Shown: positions 49,265 through 61,464, numbered from the stretch's first letter. The stretch: 64,000 bases of DNA from Apostichopus japonicus (GCF_037975245.1 NC_092571.1:27296564-27360563); one strand, 5' to 3'. Program-made: numbers and translations. The notes: generated by a model from the sequence alone, not told the origin.

Positions 49265-50970
49265 AAAGGTACCACAATTACTCCTCTTGCCTGGTCCCTT
49301 TGTATTTTTTGCAGTACTCTGGCAATTAGGCTAAAGGGGGGAAAAGCATAAAAGATGTACTTATGCCAATTAAAAGAGAATGCATCAATGAATAAGGCAT
49401 CTGGGTCTGGTCGCCATGAAACAAAGGGAGCGAGTTGTTTATTTGTACGAGATGCAAATAAATCAATATCAAAGTTCCCCCACAGGGAAGAAATTGCATG
49501 AAATATTTCTGGATTTAGCATCCATTCTGTGTTACTCTTAAATGTACTGGACAGCATGTCAGCATGGACATTAAGCTTGCCCGGCAAGTAACAACAAGAC
49601 AACCACACTTTGTTTGATGCAGACCATTCCCATATAGCTTTTGCTATTTTGTTACATTGTGACGAATGAGTACCTCCCATAGCCTTAATGTATGCAACAG
49701 CTGTCGAGCTGTCAGATAAAATTCTTATATGCGTATGATCGCCCTTTAAGCATAACGTTTTTAGGGCAAAATAGATAGCAAGGAGTTCAAGCACATTTAT
49801 GTGATATGTTTTCTCAACGGTATTCCACTTTCCTTGTGACCGTGTAGAGAGGGTCGGGCAAAAAGCACCCCATCCTACCAGAGAAGCATCAGTTTCTAGT
49901 ACAATATCTGGGTTAGGCTCTAAGATATGCATGCATGCAAGCGGAAGGGACTCTAACCACCATTTCAGCTCTGTATAGTCCCCCTCGGTCAATTCTATTT
50001 CTGTATCAAAATTTCCCTTGTATTTTTTCAACAGAGAAATCTTAAGTTTTTCCATATCCCTGTAATGAAGGGGTCCATATTTAACTCCTGGGAAACGAGA
50101 GACAAGGATACCAATGATATGTGCCAAGTCCCTGATAGTCTTTTTGTGTTTGCCCTTACATTTTTGTATCTCATTTAAGGCAGATTCTATCCTTTTGGGT
50201 TTTGGCCGAACAGTCATATGTTGGGAATCAAGCACAAATCCAAGGAAAGATAGCTTAGTACTTGGTTCTAGTACTGATTTTTCGGGATGAATAATGAAGC
50301 CTAATTTCTGAAAAAAATTGTACAGCTGTATGCACTGCAGAAACACATGCACTTTTGGTATTAGCCTGGATATAAATATCATCAATGTAGCTCAGGCAAG
50401 AAATACCCAATTCCTGAGCTCAGCCAGAATAGGTTTGAGTAGTTAAGTAAAAATGCGAGGTGCTGAGGCCAACCCATTTGGTAGGCAAGTATACTGATAA
50501 AGTTTGTCTTTGAACGCAAGTCTCAAAAATTTTCGACTTGAAGAACTAATAGGTACTGAATAATAGGCGTCTTTCAGGTCAATTGAAGCCATGAAACACT
50601 GCGGCTCTACTAGCCGTAATGCAGCCTGCAAAGTATCCATTTAAAAATGGTAATATTTGACACTTTCATTTAGGTTCTTTAAATTCAATATCATTCTGAG
50701 AGAACCATCTGGCTTAGGCCTGAGAAACACTGATGAAATAAATTCCCCTTGGGAATGGGATGTTTCTTCCAAAACATTCTTTTCCCGAAGTTTAGATATT
50801 TCATTACCTAAAAGAAGCTCTTCGATTGAATTAGAGCATATATATTTTGTTTTGGATCTACTATACTGAATTGGCTTTTCTTCATCAAATTCGATGTCAT
50901 AGCCATGAACACAACTTAGTATAACCGAGTCAGTTGTGATTTCTTGCCAGTGCTGTAGAAAATGTTTCAA
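49057..50970 (-). pseudogene. DIRS reverse transcriptase / RNase H
   Basis: In order: SSVFLRPKPDGSLRMILNLK and ASIDLKDAYYSVPI (RT fingers and palm, first catalytic Asp), LPNGLASAPRIFT, then YIDD in the sequence CLSYIDDIYIQA. RNase H follows with ETDASLVGWGAF, NVLELLAIYFALK, ILSDSSTAVAYI and LNVHADMLS, carrying its acidic residues. Last is a DIRS-conserved segment (FDIDLFASRTNKQLAPFVSW, then FPPFSLIARVLQKI), often annotated as methyltransferase-like. Breaks: TAA where Lys is expected at 50641-50643 and at 50443-50445, and two compensating frameshifts at about 50405 and 50313, leaving YIDD out of the main frame. Confidence 0.9.
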
Positions 50971-51053
50971 ACGGCCGCCAATGGGTAATTGCTTTGTTTT
51001 ACAAGGCTGTAAAGAATGTACACTAACAGAATTGACACATACCTTACCTCTTG

Positions 51054-52165
51054 TTAATTCCTCATGCTTTTCTGAGGATTTCCCGGCAGTTGATTTGTGT
51101 ACTGCCGGTGACGCTGGCCTAAAAAAGGCTGGTAGCGTCTGTTGCCTCCTCTGTATGGGCCACGATAATTGATTTTACCTCTAAAACCTCCACCTCTAGC
51201 TCTCCCTCTAGTGGGAGTTAAGCAACACTTGCTCATTTGATTTGCATCGGTTATGTCACGCACTTGCTGCGATATGTCATCCCCAAATAACAGAGTAGAC
51301 ATAGGCACTGAGTTTGAACAAAGATTTTTATACTCTGCCTTAAGTTCCGGCTTGAAAAGATCACGCCGAAAATGGTTCAAGTCTATGTTAGATGAACCAA
51401 GAAAGGCCAAGGCATCTGTCAACTTCAACAGGACATTCTCCTTATCCTGACCAGCCTTGCCAGTCAATACATCATTAATTAGATAATTCAGAGCAATCAT
51501 TAACGTTCCCCTGACTGTATCTTTTGTAATCTCAAATCTTTGGTTCTAGCTTGCAGCTGAATATTGTCCCAGATCAATTTGTTGACCTGAGATGTCTGCA
51601 ATAGTTCCATATTGCTTGGATGTTGATATTTTTCCATCTTTTCTTTCAGTTTTTGTGGTGCCAATTTTTTGGAACAAATATTTTTGACCAAATTTGCAAC
51701 CTTTTCTAGTACCGCAGTACCGACTTTATTGCCCAAATCAAGGCTAGAAACAATGTTACTAAAAGCAGTTTGTTCCTCCGTAGAGATTTTTACAGTTTTC
51801 TTTTCAAGTTCTGAAGAACTTTCAAGAAGAGAGATGAGATCATCATTCTCATTAGCAGTATCATCTGGTGAGTTCAATAAGTCTAGAAGCTCATCATCAT
51901 AGTCCAAAGATATCCCCTCCTAATTGTGAGGGGGAAGAGAACAAGCCTCAGAAAGAGGTCGATTTTCAGCAGAGGTTGCTACCTCATTTTTAGCTTTCTC
52001 TTCATTGCCAGGAATAACTTTCTGGCACAACAATTTAATCTGTGCATGCATTTGAGCAAGCATATCTTTTACATCGCTTTGGGCGATTTGTGTACCAGAA
52101 CTTCCTTCTCCCGAAGGCGAAGGTAAGTCAGGTCCTGCCTGGAACTCTAAGTCCATCACAGTCAA
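51054..52165 (-). pseudogene. DIRS Gag-like protein
   Basis: Read in three pieces: 52165-51920, 51907-51500 and 51500-51054. The first two share a frame separated by a TAA at 51920; the third is shifted by one base. The N-terminus has a helical segment (DVKDMLAQMHAQIKLLCQKV). The middle is acidic, then helical. The C-terminus has a basic RG-rich patch (RGRARGGGFRGK, YRGPYRGGNRRY) fitting RNA binding. Identified by position and composition more than by motif. Confidence 0.75.
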
Positions 52166-52705
52166 AAATTAAACCCCGAAGCAAAATGCCAATTGGGTAG
52201 TTATAACGTAATTAGCAATTACGGCTAATATTAATTTAAGCAGAACGCAGATAGACAGCAAAATACTGCTACTGCAAAGCTTAAACAAGTTAAAGCATAA
52301 CGCCAGCAAAATGCTGCTCATGCAACATGTGTGCCGCCTGTAAGTGTAACGTATGCCTACAACAATAATGCAGGTTCTAAAGGCTAGTATTATTATTTAG
52401 CCATGTATCGTACAGCGACTCTCAAGTGCTCGCAACAACACCAGAACAAACCAACTTACGTGCTAGAGGCTTCGTTTGCAAGTGACAAGAAATTGAAATG
52501 ACCCGACAGCATGTTTAAATGCTGTGCGAATTTTTTGTTACGTAATTGAACACAAGCTTGTTAAAGAGCAAGACAAAAGGTGGCAGGCACAACACTATCT
52601 GAAGCACATAGTTCAAGCGCGACGGTTTTGTTAACAAAACCCTCAACGTTAAACCATGCAAAGGAGAGAGAGCCGCAAAATACGTCTACTCTCTCCAAAT
52701 CCAAT

Positions 52706-52782
52706 CACACACTGAAGCTAATCCTCAATTATACAATCTCAAGTAGTTCCGTGGTGAAGTGTAATGGGGAAGTAGAATCACA
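52706..52782. repeat. DIRS outer end (5' end of the coding strand)
   Basis: Reverse complement reads GATTCTACTTCCCCATTACA, then CTACTTGAGATTGTATAATT. It matches the second half of the internal complementary region and the inner part of the opposite terminus. Confidence 0.88.
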
Positions 52783-53032
52783 GGACACGTGTGCATATAC
52801 TTACATACTATGAGCTCTCCTATGTATAGGCCAAATTGTATTACTTCACAAATTTCTCTCAATTGTTTGAAAGATATGTACTCAAGTCATATAATTCATG
52901 AAATAGTATTTTCTTATGAACCCTCACCATTCACATTCTCTTCTTTCTTGGTATAAACAGAATGAGGAGATCAATAGGAGGACGCTCGTGTTTCTTCTGT
53001 TGTTTGAAAGTTATTTACTAAAGTCATATAAT
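52783..53032. repeat. Dispersed repeat, right part
   Basis: Continues the repeat broken by the DIRS insertion and matches 54944-55187 (GAGCTCTCCTATGTATAGGC, GAGGAGATCAATAGG). At 53033 it is cut by a MITE-like sequence starting CAGTGGCGTAGCCAGG; the matching uninterrupted sequence at 55187 reads CATATAATTCATGAAATG. Confidence 0.85.
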
Positions 53033-53375
53033 CAGTGGCGTAGCCAGGAATTTTTCAGTAGGGACAGGGCGCGGGGGGCTTGACCATTTCCTGGGAGGGC
53101 GTCTTGTTACCATCTAAGCGCCATTATGGGTTGGCGCGCAGCGTAGCAAAAATTTTTAGCTAAAAGGCCTCCCAGATCGTCGGAAATGACACTTCCCAGG
53201 CCTTGTAAGCAGGGGGGTCAATCCGATTTGAAACTTGGGGGGACGTAATCGATTCGAGTATTCCGTAAGCGGAGCGCCACCATCGGTTGGCGCGCAGCGT
53301 AGCAAGAAAATTTCATATTTTAATACCTGCCAGATCGCTGGAGATGGCACTTGCCAGGCTGGATAGCAGCCATCG
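53033..53375. mobile_element. MITE-like repeat with two internal modules
   Basis: Starts with the hAT-type end CAGTGGCGTAGCCAGG. It contains two related modules (about 53116-53210 and 53268-53365), each with GCGCCA..., TTGGCGCGCAGCGTAGCAA, CCAGATCG and CACTTSCCAGGC. A right terminus and target duplication were not found. Confidence 0.6.
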
Positions 53376-54240
53376 ATGGCTAGTTGCGTGATTTCGGGAG
53401 AAAATTACAAATTCGTCATTCAGGAAATCTGCAATAAAGTTCATGCGGCCTTAATTTTTACGGAATATGCTCCCTATTTCCCCAATATTAGGGAACGGGC
53501 ACCGTCTTTGAAACACCATCTACAACTAAACAACAAATATGTACAGGCTTTGGCTCTAGCTATGAAGTGCCATGACTTCTTGAACTAGTTGTAGGCTCCT
53601 GCTGCACCATTATCCGCACACAGCTCGTGGTTTCAATCGCAAATTTCGCTCGTCGCGACACACAGACAAAGTTGCAGGTCATACCGATGTGAAAACTCTC
53701 GGTCACGTTTCATAGAACTGAACTTCTAATATTCGATGATATGAAGTCTGAGATGTGTAAGCCCTAACCAAATAGAGCCACGACACTAAAATATGTTTGT
53801 GTGTGTGTGTGGGGGGGGGACATTTGATAGTGTGTCCCCCACCCATCGAAATGTGGGGGACGTGTCCCAAGTTCCTCCCCCCCCCCTCCCAGGATTGACG
53901 CCCATGCTTGTAAGTTGCTCTAAAGTTTCCTCAACATCCCTCTGAAACATTATTAGGGTGAAAGACTGATTCTCAGCGATAGTATTGTCTCCTTTCTTGA
54001 AAATTTGGCGGTTTTAAGAACATCAGCGTACGTCCCAGAAGTGAAAACCCGGCATATGCAATATGTCACGTCCGGTTTTTCAGCAACTGTATAGCCTACT
54101 GCCGGTCCGCGGTCGAAGGGTCGTTCATGAGTGGTCATCATGGAGATTCCAGACCATTCAGACCAACGATATATTTTTCGCACATGTAATTTTTTATCGA
54201 CACCCAAAATCCCAGTGGGGGCGACGGGGGGGGGGCGACA
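53376..54240. other. Repeat-rich non-coding stretch
   Basis: Contains TG and G runs near 53800-53820 and a GGGGGACGTGTCCCAAG block related to GGGACGCGTCCCCACC near 46749, in the opposite orientation. No gene supported. Confidence 0.4.
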
Positions 54241-54370
54241 AGCTTGTGACTTGTGGATGAATGGAATGATTCGGTGTTCCTTTCTTAAAAGGAAGTGTTA
54301 ATGGTTCCAAGAATTATTTGAGAAAGAGCGATTTAATTTGAAGTTTCTGTGTTAATATATATTTTTATAT

Positions 54371-54520
54371 TGTCGTTGATGGGGACTTAATGTCTCTCGT
54401 GGTCCGTTTTACCCAAAAAAGCAATGACAACGAGAAGAAAAGAAGTCATATACCCATGACGAGAGTCGAACTCGCGCCTCGCCACAAGCGACGTATCCTA
54501 ACCAATTAGACCACATGGGC
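54371..54520 (-). mobile_element. tRNA-derived SINE, copy 3
   Basis: tRNA-like head 54520-54452, as in the other copies, with a changed loop (CTTGTGG for CTTGCGG). Body slightly shorter. Confidence 0.75.
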
Positions 54521-54521
54521 T

Positions 54522-55190
54522 ACTTGTGAATCAGTGAAGATTTTAGGAATATTATACACTTAAATAAGGCATCTATTTTACATTTTTTTGACAGAAAACG
54601 TTGTTTAAATGCTTTCTTGACCTTCAACTTTTCAGAAATCGAAATCTTTCATCACAAACGATTGTTTAATTCGAAGATTTCCTTCATGTTTTAAGAGAAA
54701 TATTTGTACTGATTGAACCAAGCTATATCTAGGAGTTGACCTTTTCTCTTTTCTTTTCCATGCTTCAGTAGACAGCTGTACTCCTTATTTATGTACTTAG
54801 ACGGACGTTAGTGACAACCAGCTACTATATACAATTGTATACAAGCTTAACCCCCGATAAAGACGCACACACCATATCCGACATTGCCGCGTGAAATGGT
54901 AGTTAGCTGACCTACAAACAGAATGTGGATATCAATGGGACACTTGTGCATATACTTTCATTCGATGAGCTCTCCTATGTATAGGCCAAATTTGATTACT
55001 TCACAAATTTCTCTCAATTGTTTGAAAGATATGTACTCAAGTCATATAATTCATGAAATAGTATTTTCTTATGAACCCTCACCATTCACATTCTCTTCCT
55101 CCTTGGTATAAACAGAATGAGGAGATCAATAGGGGGACGCTCGTGTTTCTTCTGTTGTTTGAAAGTTATTTACTAAAGTCATATAATTCA
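54522..55190. repeat. Dispersed repeat, uninterrupted copy (DIRS empty site)
   Basis: Collinear with 47035-47442 followed directly by 52783-53032. The point equivalent to the DIRS insertion is about 54940-54945. Confidence 0.88.
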
Positions 55191-55399
55191 TGAAATGATA
55201 TTTCTTACAAAGTTTCTTTAAATTCTTTTTTTTTCTCAATTACTTGGTAATTGTACAGCTATTATAAGTCAATGCCAATATTGGTTCAGTTTTTGAGAAA
55301 TAATAGTTAAAAATCTGAATCTCGAAGGTTAAATGACTGAGCTAGATACTTCCTTTTTACACAAAATATAGACTGTTTGGTACGATAATGTGAAATTGT

Positions 55400-55900
55400 A
55401 AATATTTAAGGACAGAAATTGTTGATAGATCTTATAAGCAGTTGGCAAGGCCTCATCTTAAGAATGATATTCAGGCTTGCAGTCTTTACTTTTATTAAGA
55501 CAAGGAACTATTGGAAGAAAGTTCAAAGACGAATGGGTCGTACTTATAGTTCTATTCAATCACTGACGGGTGTTTCCAATCATGATAGGCATGGCATTCT
55601 CAATCTCATCACCCTGGGAATGAGAAGGTTGCGAGGGGAATTAATTCAAGTGGACAAGATTGTCCAAAGTTTTGAATACTTGGCTTTTAGTGACTTTTTC
55701 GTTGTCAAAGGGTAGGAATACCAGAGGTCATTGTCTTAAGTTGTAGTAGATTAAATGTCGGGAAGAACTCTTCTCAGAGACTTGTGGATGAATGGAATGA
55801 TTCGGTGTTCCTTTCTTAAAAGGAAGTGTTAATGGTTCCAAGAATTATTTGAGAAAGAGCGATTTAATTTGAAGTTTCTGTGTTAATATATATTTTTATA
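55400..55900 (+). mobile_element. Non-LTR retrotransposon 3' fragment, copy 2
   Basis: Matches 45170-45663, with the peptide KVQRRMGRTYSSIQSLTG and the shared HGILNLITLGMRRLRG. One reading frame break lies near 55500. Confidence 0.65.
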
Positions 55901-55901
55901 T

Positions 55902-56062
55902 TGTCGTTGATGGGGACTTAATGTCTCTCGTGGTCCGTTTTACCCAAAAAAGCAATGACAACGATATAGGGAAAGAAAGAAAAGAAGTCATATACCCATG
56001 ACGAGAGTCGAACTCGCGCCTCGCCGCAAGCGACGTATCCTAACCAATTAGACCACATGGGC
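55902..56062 (-). mobile_element. tRNA-derived SINE, copy 4
   Basis: tRNA-like head 56062-55994. The same downstream repeat as copies 2 and 3 continues to about 56265 and then stops. Confidence 0.75.
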
Positions 56063-56447
56063 TACTTGTGAATCAGTGATGATTTTAGGAATATTATACA
56101 CTTAAATAAGACATCTATTTCACAATTGTTTGTCAGAAAATGTTGTTTAAATGCTTTCTTGACCATCAACTTTTCAGAAATCGAAATCTTTCATCACAAA
56201 TGATTGTTTAATTAGAAGATTTCCTTCATGTTTTTAGAGAAATATTTGTACTGATTGAAGCAAAAATGCCAAATTTTTCATTTTAAGTGCTAGAAGTCCC
56301 AATTTTGGATCAAAGTAGTTGCTATGGTGTTTAAAAATGGTTTTCAAGCAAACGTCAGAAAATTTCAAGCTTGGGTGATTTTTACGCATAAATTAGTATT
56401 ACAGCCTTAAAGTACCACAAAGAGCATGTGCGTTTCCATACATTAGG

Positions 56448-56760
56448 CTAGAATAGCCTTCTGAGCATTTCGAACCAGTTTTCCTCCCCAACAAATATTG
56501 GGTCATTAAGCCTTGACCTACCAAAGCTTCCGTAGTATGATTCCTGCCTTGAATCTGCTAAGTAGGTGCCAAATGCACGAAATTCAAAATCCTTCAGAAT
56601 CAGACCAAAATGCCTGCAGTGTGTTTGACGTGAACGACTAAGTTCAGTGAAATTTGACATCTGTGGGCACCTAAAGTACATGGTAATCATACTTTGGGTT
56701 ATTTTTGCTAAAGTTGGAAGTACCTGGTGTTTAACTAAGGACAAAAACTCAGTTTCAATG
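56448..56760 (-). CDS. Unrecognised open frame, about 100 codons
   Basis: An open frame with mixed, coding-like composition (FRCPQMSNFTELSRSRQTHC, then GSFGRSRLNDPIFVGEENWF). No Met is needed at the start, since the frame is open a little further upstream. No domain recognised; it may be a transposon remnant or chance. Confidence 0.25.
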
Positions 56761-58190
56761 CATGAAATACCCCTAATGTTGTTAGCTTAGGCCTAGGCCT
56801 CAGGTTCATAATGGCGCTACGTTAGTATCCTAGACCAAGTCTACACCAGCTGTAGCACAATGTTGTATGAGGTCTGTATCCTAAGTGGAGTGGCTGCTGA
56901 GGGCTAATACCTTGCACAGAGAATGTTTTGAGTCTTATTTAGCAAATAATCCACAAAGGTATGCATTTTCTGCTTCTGCCAATGTGCATCAAGGTGTTTT
57001 TGAGCCTACTCACTCCTCATTAGTTTTCTGTTGTTTTGTCAATTTCAGAGAAAGTTGATGTGCTAAGTCCTCAGCATGCACAGCGATATACTTTGAATGG
57101 GTGTGGTATCAATGGACTCAACTGATTAGATGAGGTAACAACAAATCCCAAACAACTCTGACAGCAGAAAGAGATATCCTGATGCTTCCATGGGAGATCT
57201 ACTGTAGTAACTATAGGAACCAGTGCTTGCCACCAATAGAGAATAAGGTAATTTGACGTTGTTGTTCTCTGCCGAGCAACAAATTTGAATGTTTTATCAT
57301 GAAATATGCCCCCCCCCCTATCCACCTCTCTTCTCTTATAACTGTCTTTAATACATTGTAACAACCTATGAACAAACCTTTAAATGGACTGGATATGCTA
57401 TTGAGGTGAACAGTGTATCTAGATAGCATTCCAGTAAGCTTTCCTTTTGACTACTGTAATACTGTTACAGCGAGGCTGTTGTTTACAAATCCCGATGATC
57501 CAGTTTTGGCAAAGAACACCTTCAATTCTCTTCTTTTATTCTTAGTAACTTAACAGTTGCACTGGAGTGACATGCAATATCAGTTTAACATGTGCCAAAC
57601 AGTTCAGGAATACATTGGGGTATGTCCTGTGGGTCAGTTTGTGAGGAATCTGCTGAGCTAAACAAAAGTAGTTTTCATCACTTTTCAGAGCCAGAGACGA
57701 AAAAGCCCTCACCGCTAAACCTTCTATGGATGATGTTTCTGCAGGTAGGGCAAGCCAGACCAAGTGGACTGTGATCAGGGATACCAATCATACCTGCAAG
57801 AATCATAGATGCACCCAAATTGGTCAAGCTTATCAAAATTGGTGACTGGAAGTGTTGTTGCAGACATAAAGTTGCCATGAAGAAATTTTGAAATGTTTTT
57901 CTGTCATAACACAGTCAACAGGAGTATCTATCATAACACGTAATGAAACTACTAAATACTATCTGATGAGTATTAAATAGGATGGAATGGAATGTATGAT
58001 GCATTTTCAGGATTATTTTGAGCTCTCATCCTCCTTGATTATCTGAGCCATGTATTCAAAATTTGAGTGTTCAAGAAAAATTGCTTACCTATTCCACAAA
58101 CTTAGATATGTATACTACAACATTAGACTGATAGCATGTTGAAAACTGACACTTTTTAGGCCATGTCCCCTCCATCATTGAATTGCCCAT
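56761..58190. other. Mostly non-coding; one weak exon-like segment at 57690-57744
   Basis: Near 57690-57744 (plus) a short frame ARDEKALTAKPSMDDVSAG lies between CACTTTTCAG and GTAGGG. It is too short to support as a gene. Otherwise nothing. Confidence 0.3.
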
Positions 58191-58195
58191 ATATA

Positions 58196-58246
58196 GATAT
58201 GTATAGATATATATATCTATATATATATCTATATATATATATATAT

Positions 58247-58313
<67 letters not shown>

Positions 58314-58322
58314 CATATATAT
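58196..58322. repeat. (TA)n microsatellite at duplication edge
   Basis: TA-rich tract directly before copy B of the Ig-receptor block, mirroring 10180-10384. Confidence 0.95.
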
Positions 58323-61300
58323 TACCACATGTATCAACATTACATGATCATGTTTGCAATAATGCCAGAAATTGTATTAATTTGTTTCTTTTTTATCAAT
58401 CCTCAAGTCATTATTCTATTCTCTTAATGTGTCATTTCTCTTGCTGCTAGCGTCGACAGTGCGTGGTGATTCGCAATTGCATAGTTTCAACAAATGAGAC
58501 CAACGAAAAGGAAATTAATTGGTTGTCGTCTTGTGCGCCTAACTCCCATTCTGTGCGTTGAAGTCAGTGTTAATTGGCTCTGGGTTTTACAATAGGTTAT
58601 ATAAAATGAAGGAAATACCATGTAGTTAAATTACGCCTGTTGGGGTAGCACACCCACCCCCTGTGTCCTCCACTCCGCTAACCAGGCGTGGTGGTGTGCT
58701 AACAAACAGACTATTGTTCCAAAGTTCCCAGACCTCTGTACATGTAAATACAAATGCCGCAATGGAGGGACGGATATATTCAGACTATTTCCACCAATGT
58801 GTATCACGTTACATGATACAACAGAATGCCGTCTGTCATTAACTGTTTTTGAATTATCACGGTAATTTGATGATAAAATACTAAATACTGTATTTAACAC
58901 AATAATAAAAAAAAAATAATAATGAATCAAAACCAAAACGTAATATATGAATATAAGTTTATAACATAAAGAATAATCATTTAACAATATCATACTGTTC
59001 ATATTCTTGTAAAGGTTCGCAGGGAGACAGATAACCACCACTGTCATAAGTAAATAAAGATGAATTGATGTTCGTATAGTTATCTGTGGGTAGATTTAAT
59101 GCATTACTATTATCAATCTGAGATTCAATCGGTGGGACTATGTCATCATTCATGGATGTATTTCTATCATTAGCATTATTCGTACTAGGGTTCTCTCCGG
59201 CGGAAACATTTAAGCGATATTTACATACTATAATTACAATGAGACATATTAAACAGAAGCTGATGACCACGACAACTAATAAAACAGCTATTACTCGACC
59301 TGGATTATTGGTTGCACTGATTTGGATCGTCGTTGTGATATTTCTATTTCTGTAGTTACCAACACATAGTATATTCACTGGGCAGACGTCCCTTCCGGTA
59401 TCCGTAACATACAGTTGAATGTATGTATCGCCTTAACTAATATAATATTTCCAATGACTAGGGATGTTAGTCCAGGTTAGGTTAACTTCACTCACATTAC
59501 TGGCACAAATAAAAATATGATTCTTCACATTACTGCAAATGATATCTGATGGAGCCACCGCAACAGAGAACAATTGGAGAAGTAGTATAGGTCTTAAGGA
59601 GCATGATCCTTGATAACTTTGATTATAAGGAGCTGGTAATTGTTGAGAGACATTATTGTTAAATGATGAGTTGAAGTACGATGAGAATGATAGAGTCTTG
59701 GAGGAATGCGGGTGAGAGGATGTTGTCTTGGTTGAGATGCTAGTGACATCTGTGGTTTTAATTCCCTGTATGATATGGTTTGACATAGTCACGTGTGGAA
59801 TTCCTTCCTCTGAAGTACAGTTCATTTCGACAAGGTCAATCTGATCCTCGAAAGTATATGAGCCGATTTCAATGGAAGATTTACAAATAGGTTTACTGCT
59901 TATTAATGTGTAGACATTGCTAATCACAGCATATTTCTCATTACCAACTTCACCACATCTATATGTTCCTTTATATTCTTCAGTTGCATGTTTTAATGTC
60001 CGTAGTGAGACCAATCTTATGTTAAATGGATTGTTAGCACTCTGTTCACAAATAAATTCAACTGTTTCATTCTTCAGAACGTTGATAGGGTCAGGAATAG
60101 GAGCAAATTTTGTAGTCATACGCCGAGGAAAGGAAGGTTCCAAACATGTTGTTATAACCGCACACGATAAAAGTGTCGATAAAATATTCTCAAGTCTCAT
60201 TGAATCCATATTGGTCTTCAGCCGTGTGATGATACTTACAATTAAGGCTATGTACCTAAACTAGAAAGGACAAAAATAATAAGAGCTTTTTAATGTCTCA
60301 AATTGAATAGATATCTTCAATGTATGTATGTATGTACGTGTGTATGCGTGTATGTATGTATGTATGTTATGCATTATTCGCATATCGATGGAATTTAAAT
60401 ATGCAGGAGTAGGAGAAGCCGGTTGAAAGTTGTGTTAGGGGTGGGACAAAAGTCGATTTGAGTTGTAGAAGTTCCCTTGGCACTATTTCAGTTTTGCACA
60501 AGCTGCGATGACCTAGACGATAAATTGGGAATTTCAACTTTTCCTATCCACATCTCGAATATACCTGTTCTTGGAATTAATTTATCTTGTCCTTTTTCCC
60601 TGAGTAACTGCCTCCTCTTGAAGTAGCACTTCTCCTACCAACAATTAGTATTATCTCAGACAAGATTAGAAGTATATCATCTCAAACTTCGATTGGCATT
60701 ATTTTTTTGCATAAAATTTAATAATTTTTGTAAAAGACGAAAGTTCTACGAACATTTAAAATTCTCGAATAATCGCCCCAAACTACTATTTGCTATTTCA
60801 GTTCCACTTTTTTCAACTGATGATATTTTTTAACTCTAATTTTGGACATTTATCTCAATATTTCTACTACTTCGTTCGGAATTTCTATTTGTAGAAATTA
60901 AGGTATTTCATTCACAAACTGTCGACGTATTACTCATATTTTACATTTTTTATTAAACATCCAACTTTCTTTCAAATGCTTCACTATTCAATGTAAAAAC
61001 TGAGAATGTTTACTTCCTCAAAGTCTTGAAATGTTTCTTATGATTACAATTGGATTATTGCAATTAGTTACTTGTTTTTGTATGCCGTAATTTCGACTGT
61101 TTAATTTTTCGATATTTTGAGCAAAAAAATGGTGAATGATGCTATATGCTGATATTAGAATGCAATGTGCCTCTTGTTCTGTTCTTATAAAATTGGGAAG
61201 AATGGGAAATGTCGAGAAAGCAACTCCTGCCTTTACTCTGATCAGTGCTAGCTCCCCTGCACCTAGTCCCTAAGCCTATACTATGTGATGCTATACTATC

Positions 61301-61464
61301 TGATGTGGCGTAGTGCTACATTATTGCTTCAAAGTGAAGCTAGCTTATAAGGCTTTTACAAAATTTCAACGAATAACTGATGCCCGTAAAACTAGATTCC
61401 TTAATACTTTCCTCATAGCTTGTTTAACAGTTATAGTAACATTAAGTGGACTTACCGACGTAAC
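58323..61464. repeat. Segmental duplication, copy B (3.1 kb)
   Basis: Direct-orientation copy of 10385-13794, about 48 kb away. Besides point changes it lacks short stretches and has a TATG microsatellite at 60317-60368. Confidence 0.9.
58977..60209 (-). pseudogene. Ig-like receptor paralog with premature stop
   Basis: Second copy of the 447-aa receptor. Same start region, same three Ig-like areas, same transmembrane helix and same tail (EYEQYDIVK). Differences: about 25 residues are missing in Ig region 1 after NPFNIR; a short deletion removes the second cysteine of region 2 (SVFVC); and an in-frame TAA at 59433-59435 follows HWKYYIS, where copy A has Lys. Downstream codons remain in frame to the tail, so the lesion is a single nonsense change. 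As read, the product would be 258 residues, secreted and without membrane anchor. A decaying pseudogene is the simpler reading. Confidence 0.8.

Larger units (their letters stand above)
47443..52782 (-). mobile_element. DIRS-like tyrosine-recombinase retrotransposon (full structure, broken ORFs)
   Basis: About 5.3 kb, coding on the minus strand: Gag-like region, reverse transcriptase, RNase H, a further conserved domain, then tyrosine recombinase. Instead of LTRs it has terminal repeats and an internal complementary region (47646-47767) that joins the complements of both outer ends. That is the hallmark of DIRS elements, which are thought to circularise and integrate through a recombinase without target duplication. 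The paralogous empty site near 54930-54950 (GATATCAATGGGACACTTG) fixes the boundaries within a few bases and shows no TSD. Several stops and frameshifts make this copy inactive. Confidence 0.93.

Noticed and set aside
57542-57878. Overlapping minus-strand frames including CPTCRNIIHRRFSG
   Set aside because: The single C-x-x-C is not enough for a zinc finger, and the overlapping plus-strand frame looks equally plausible.
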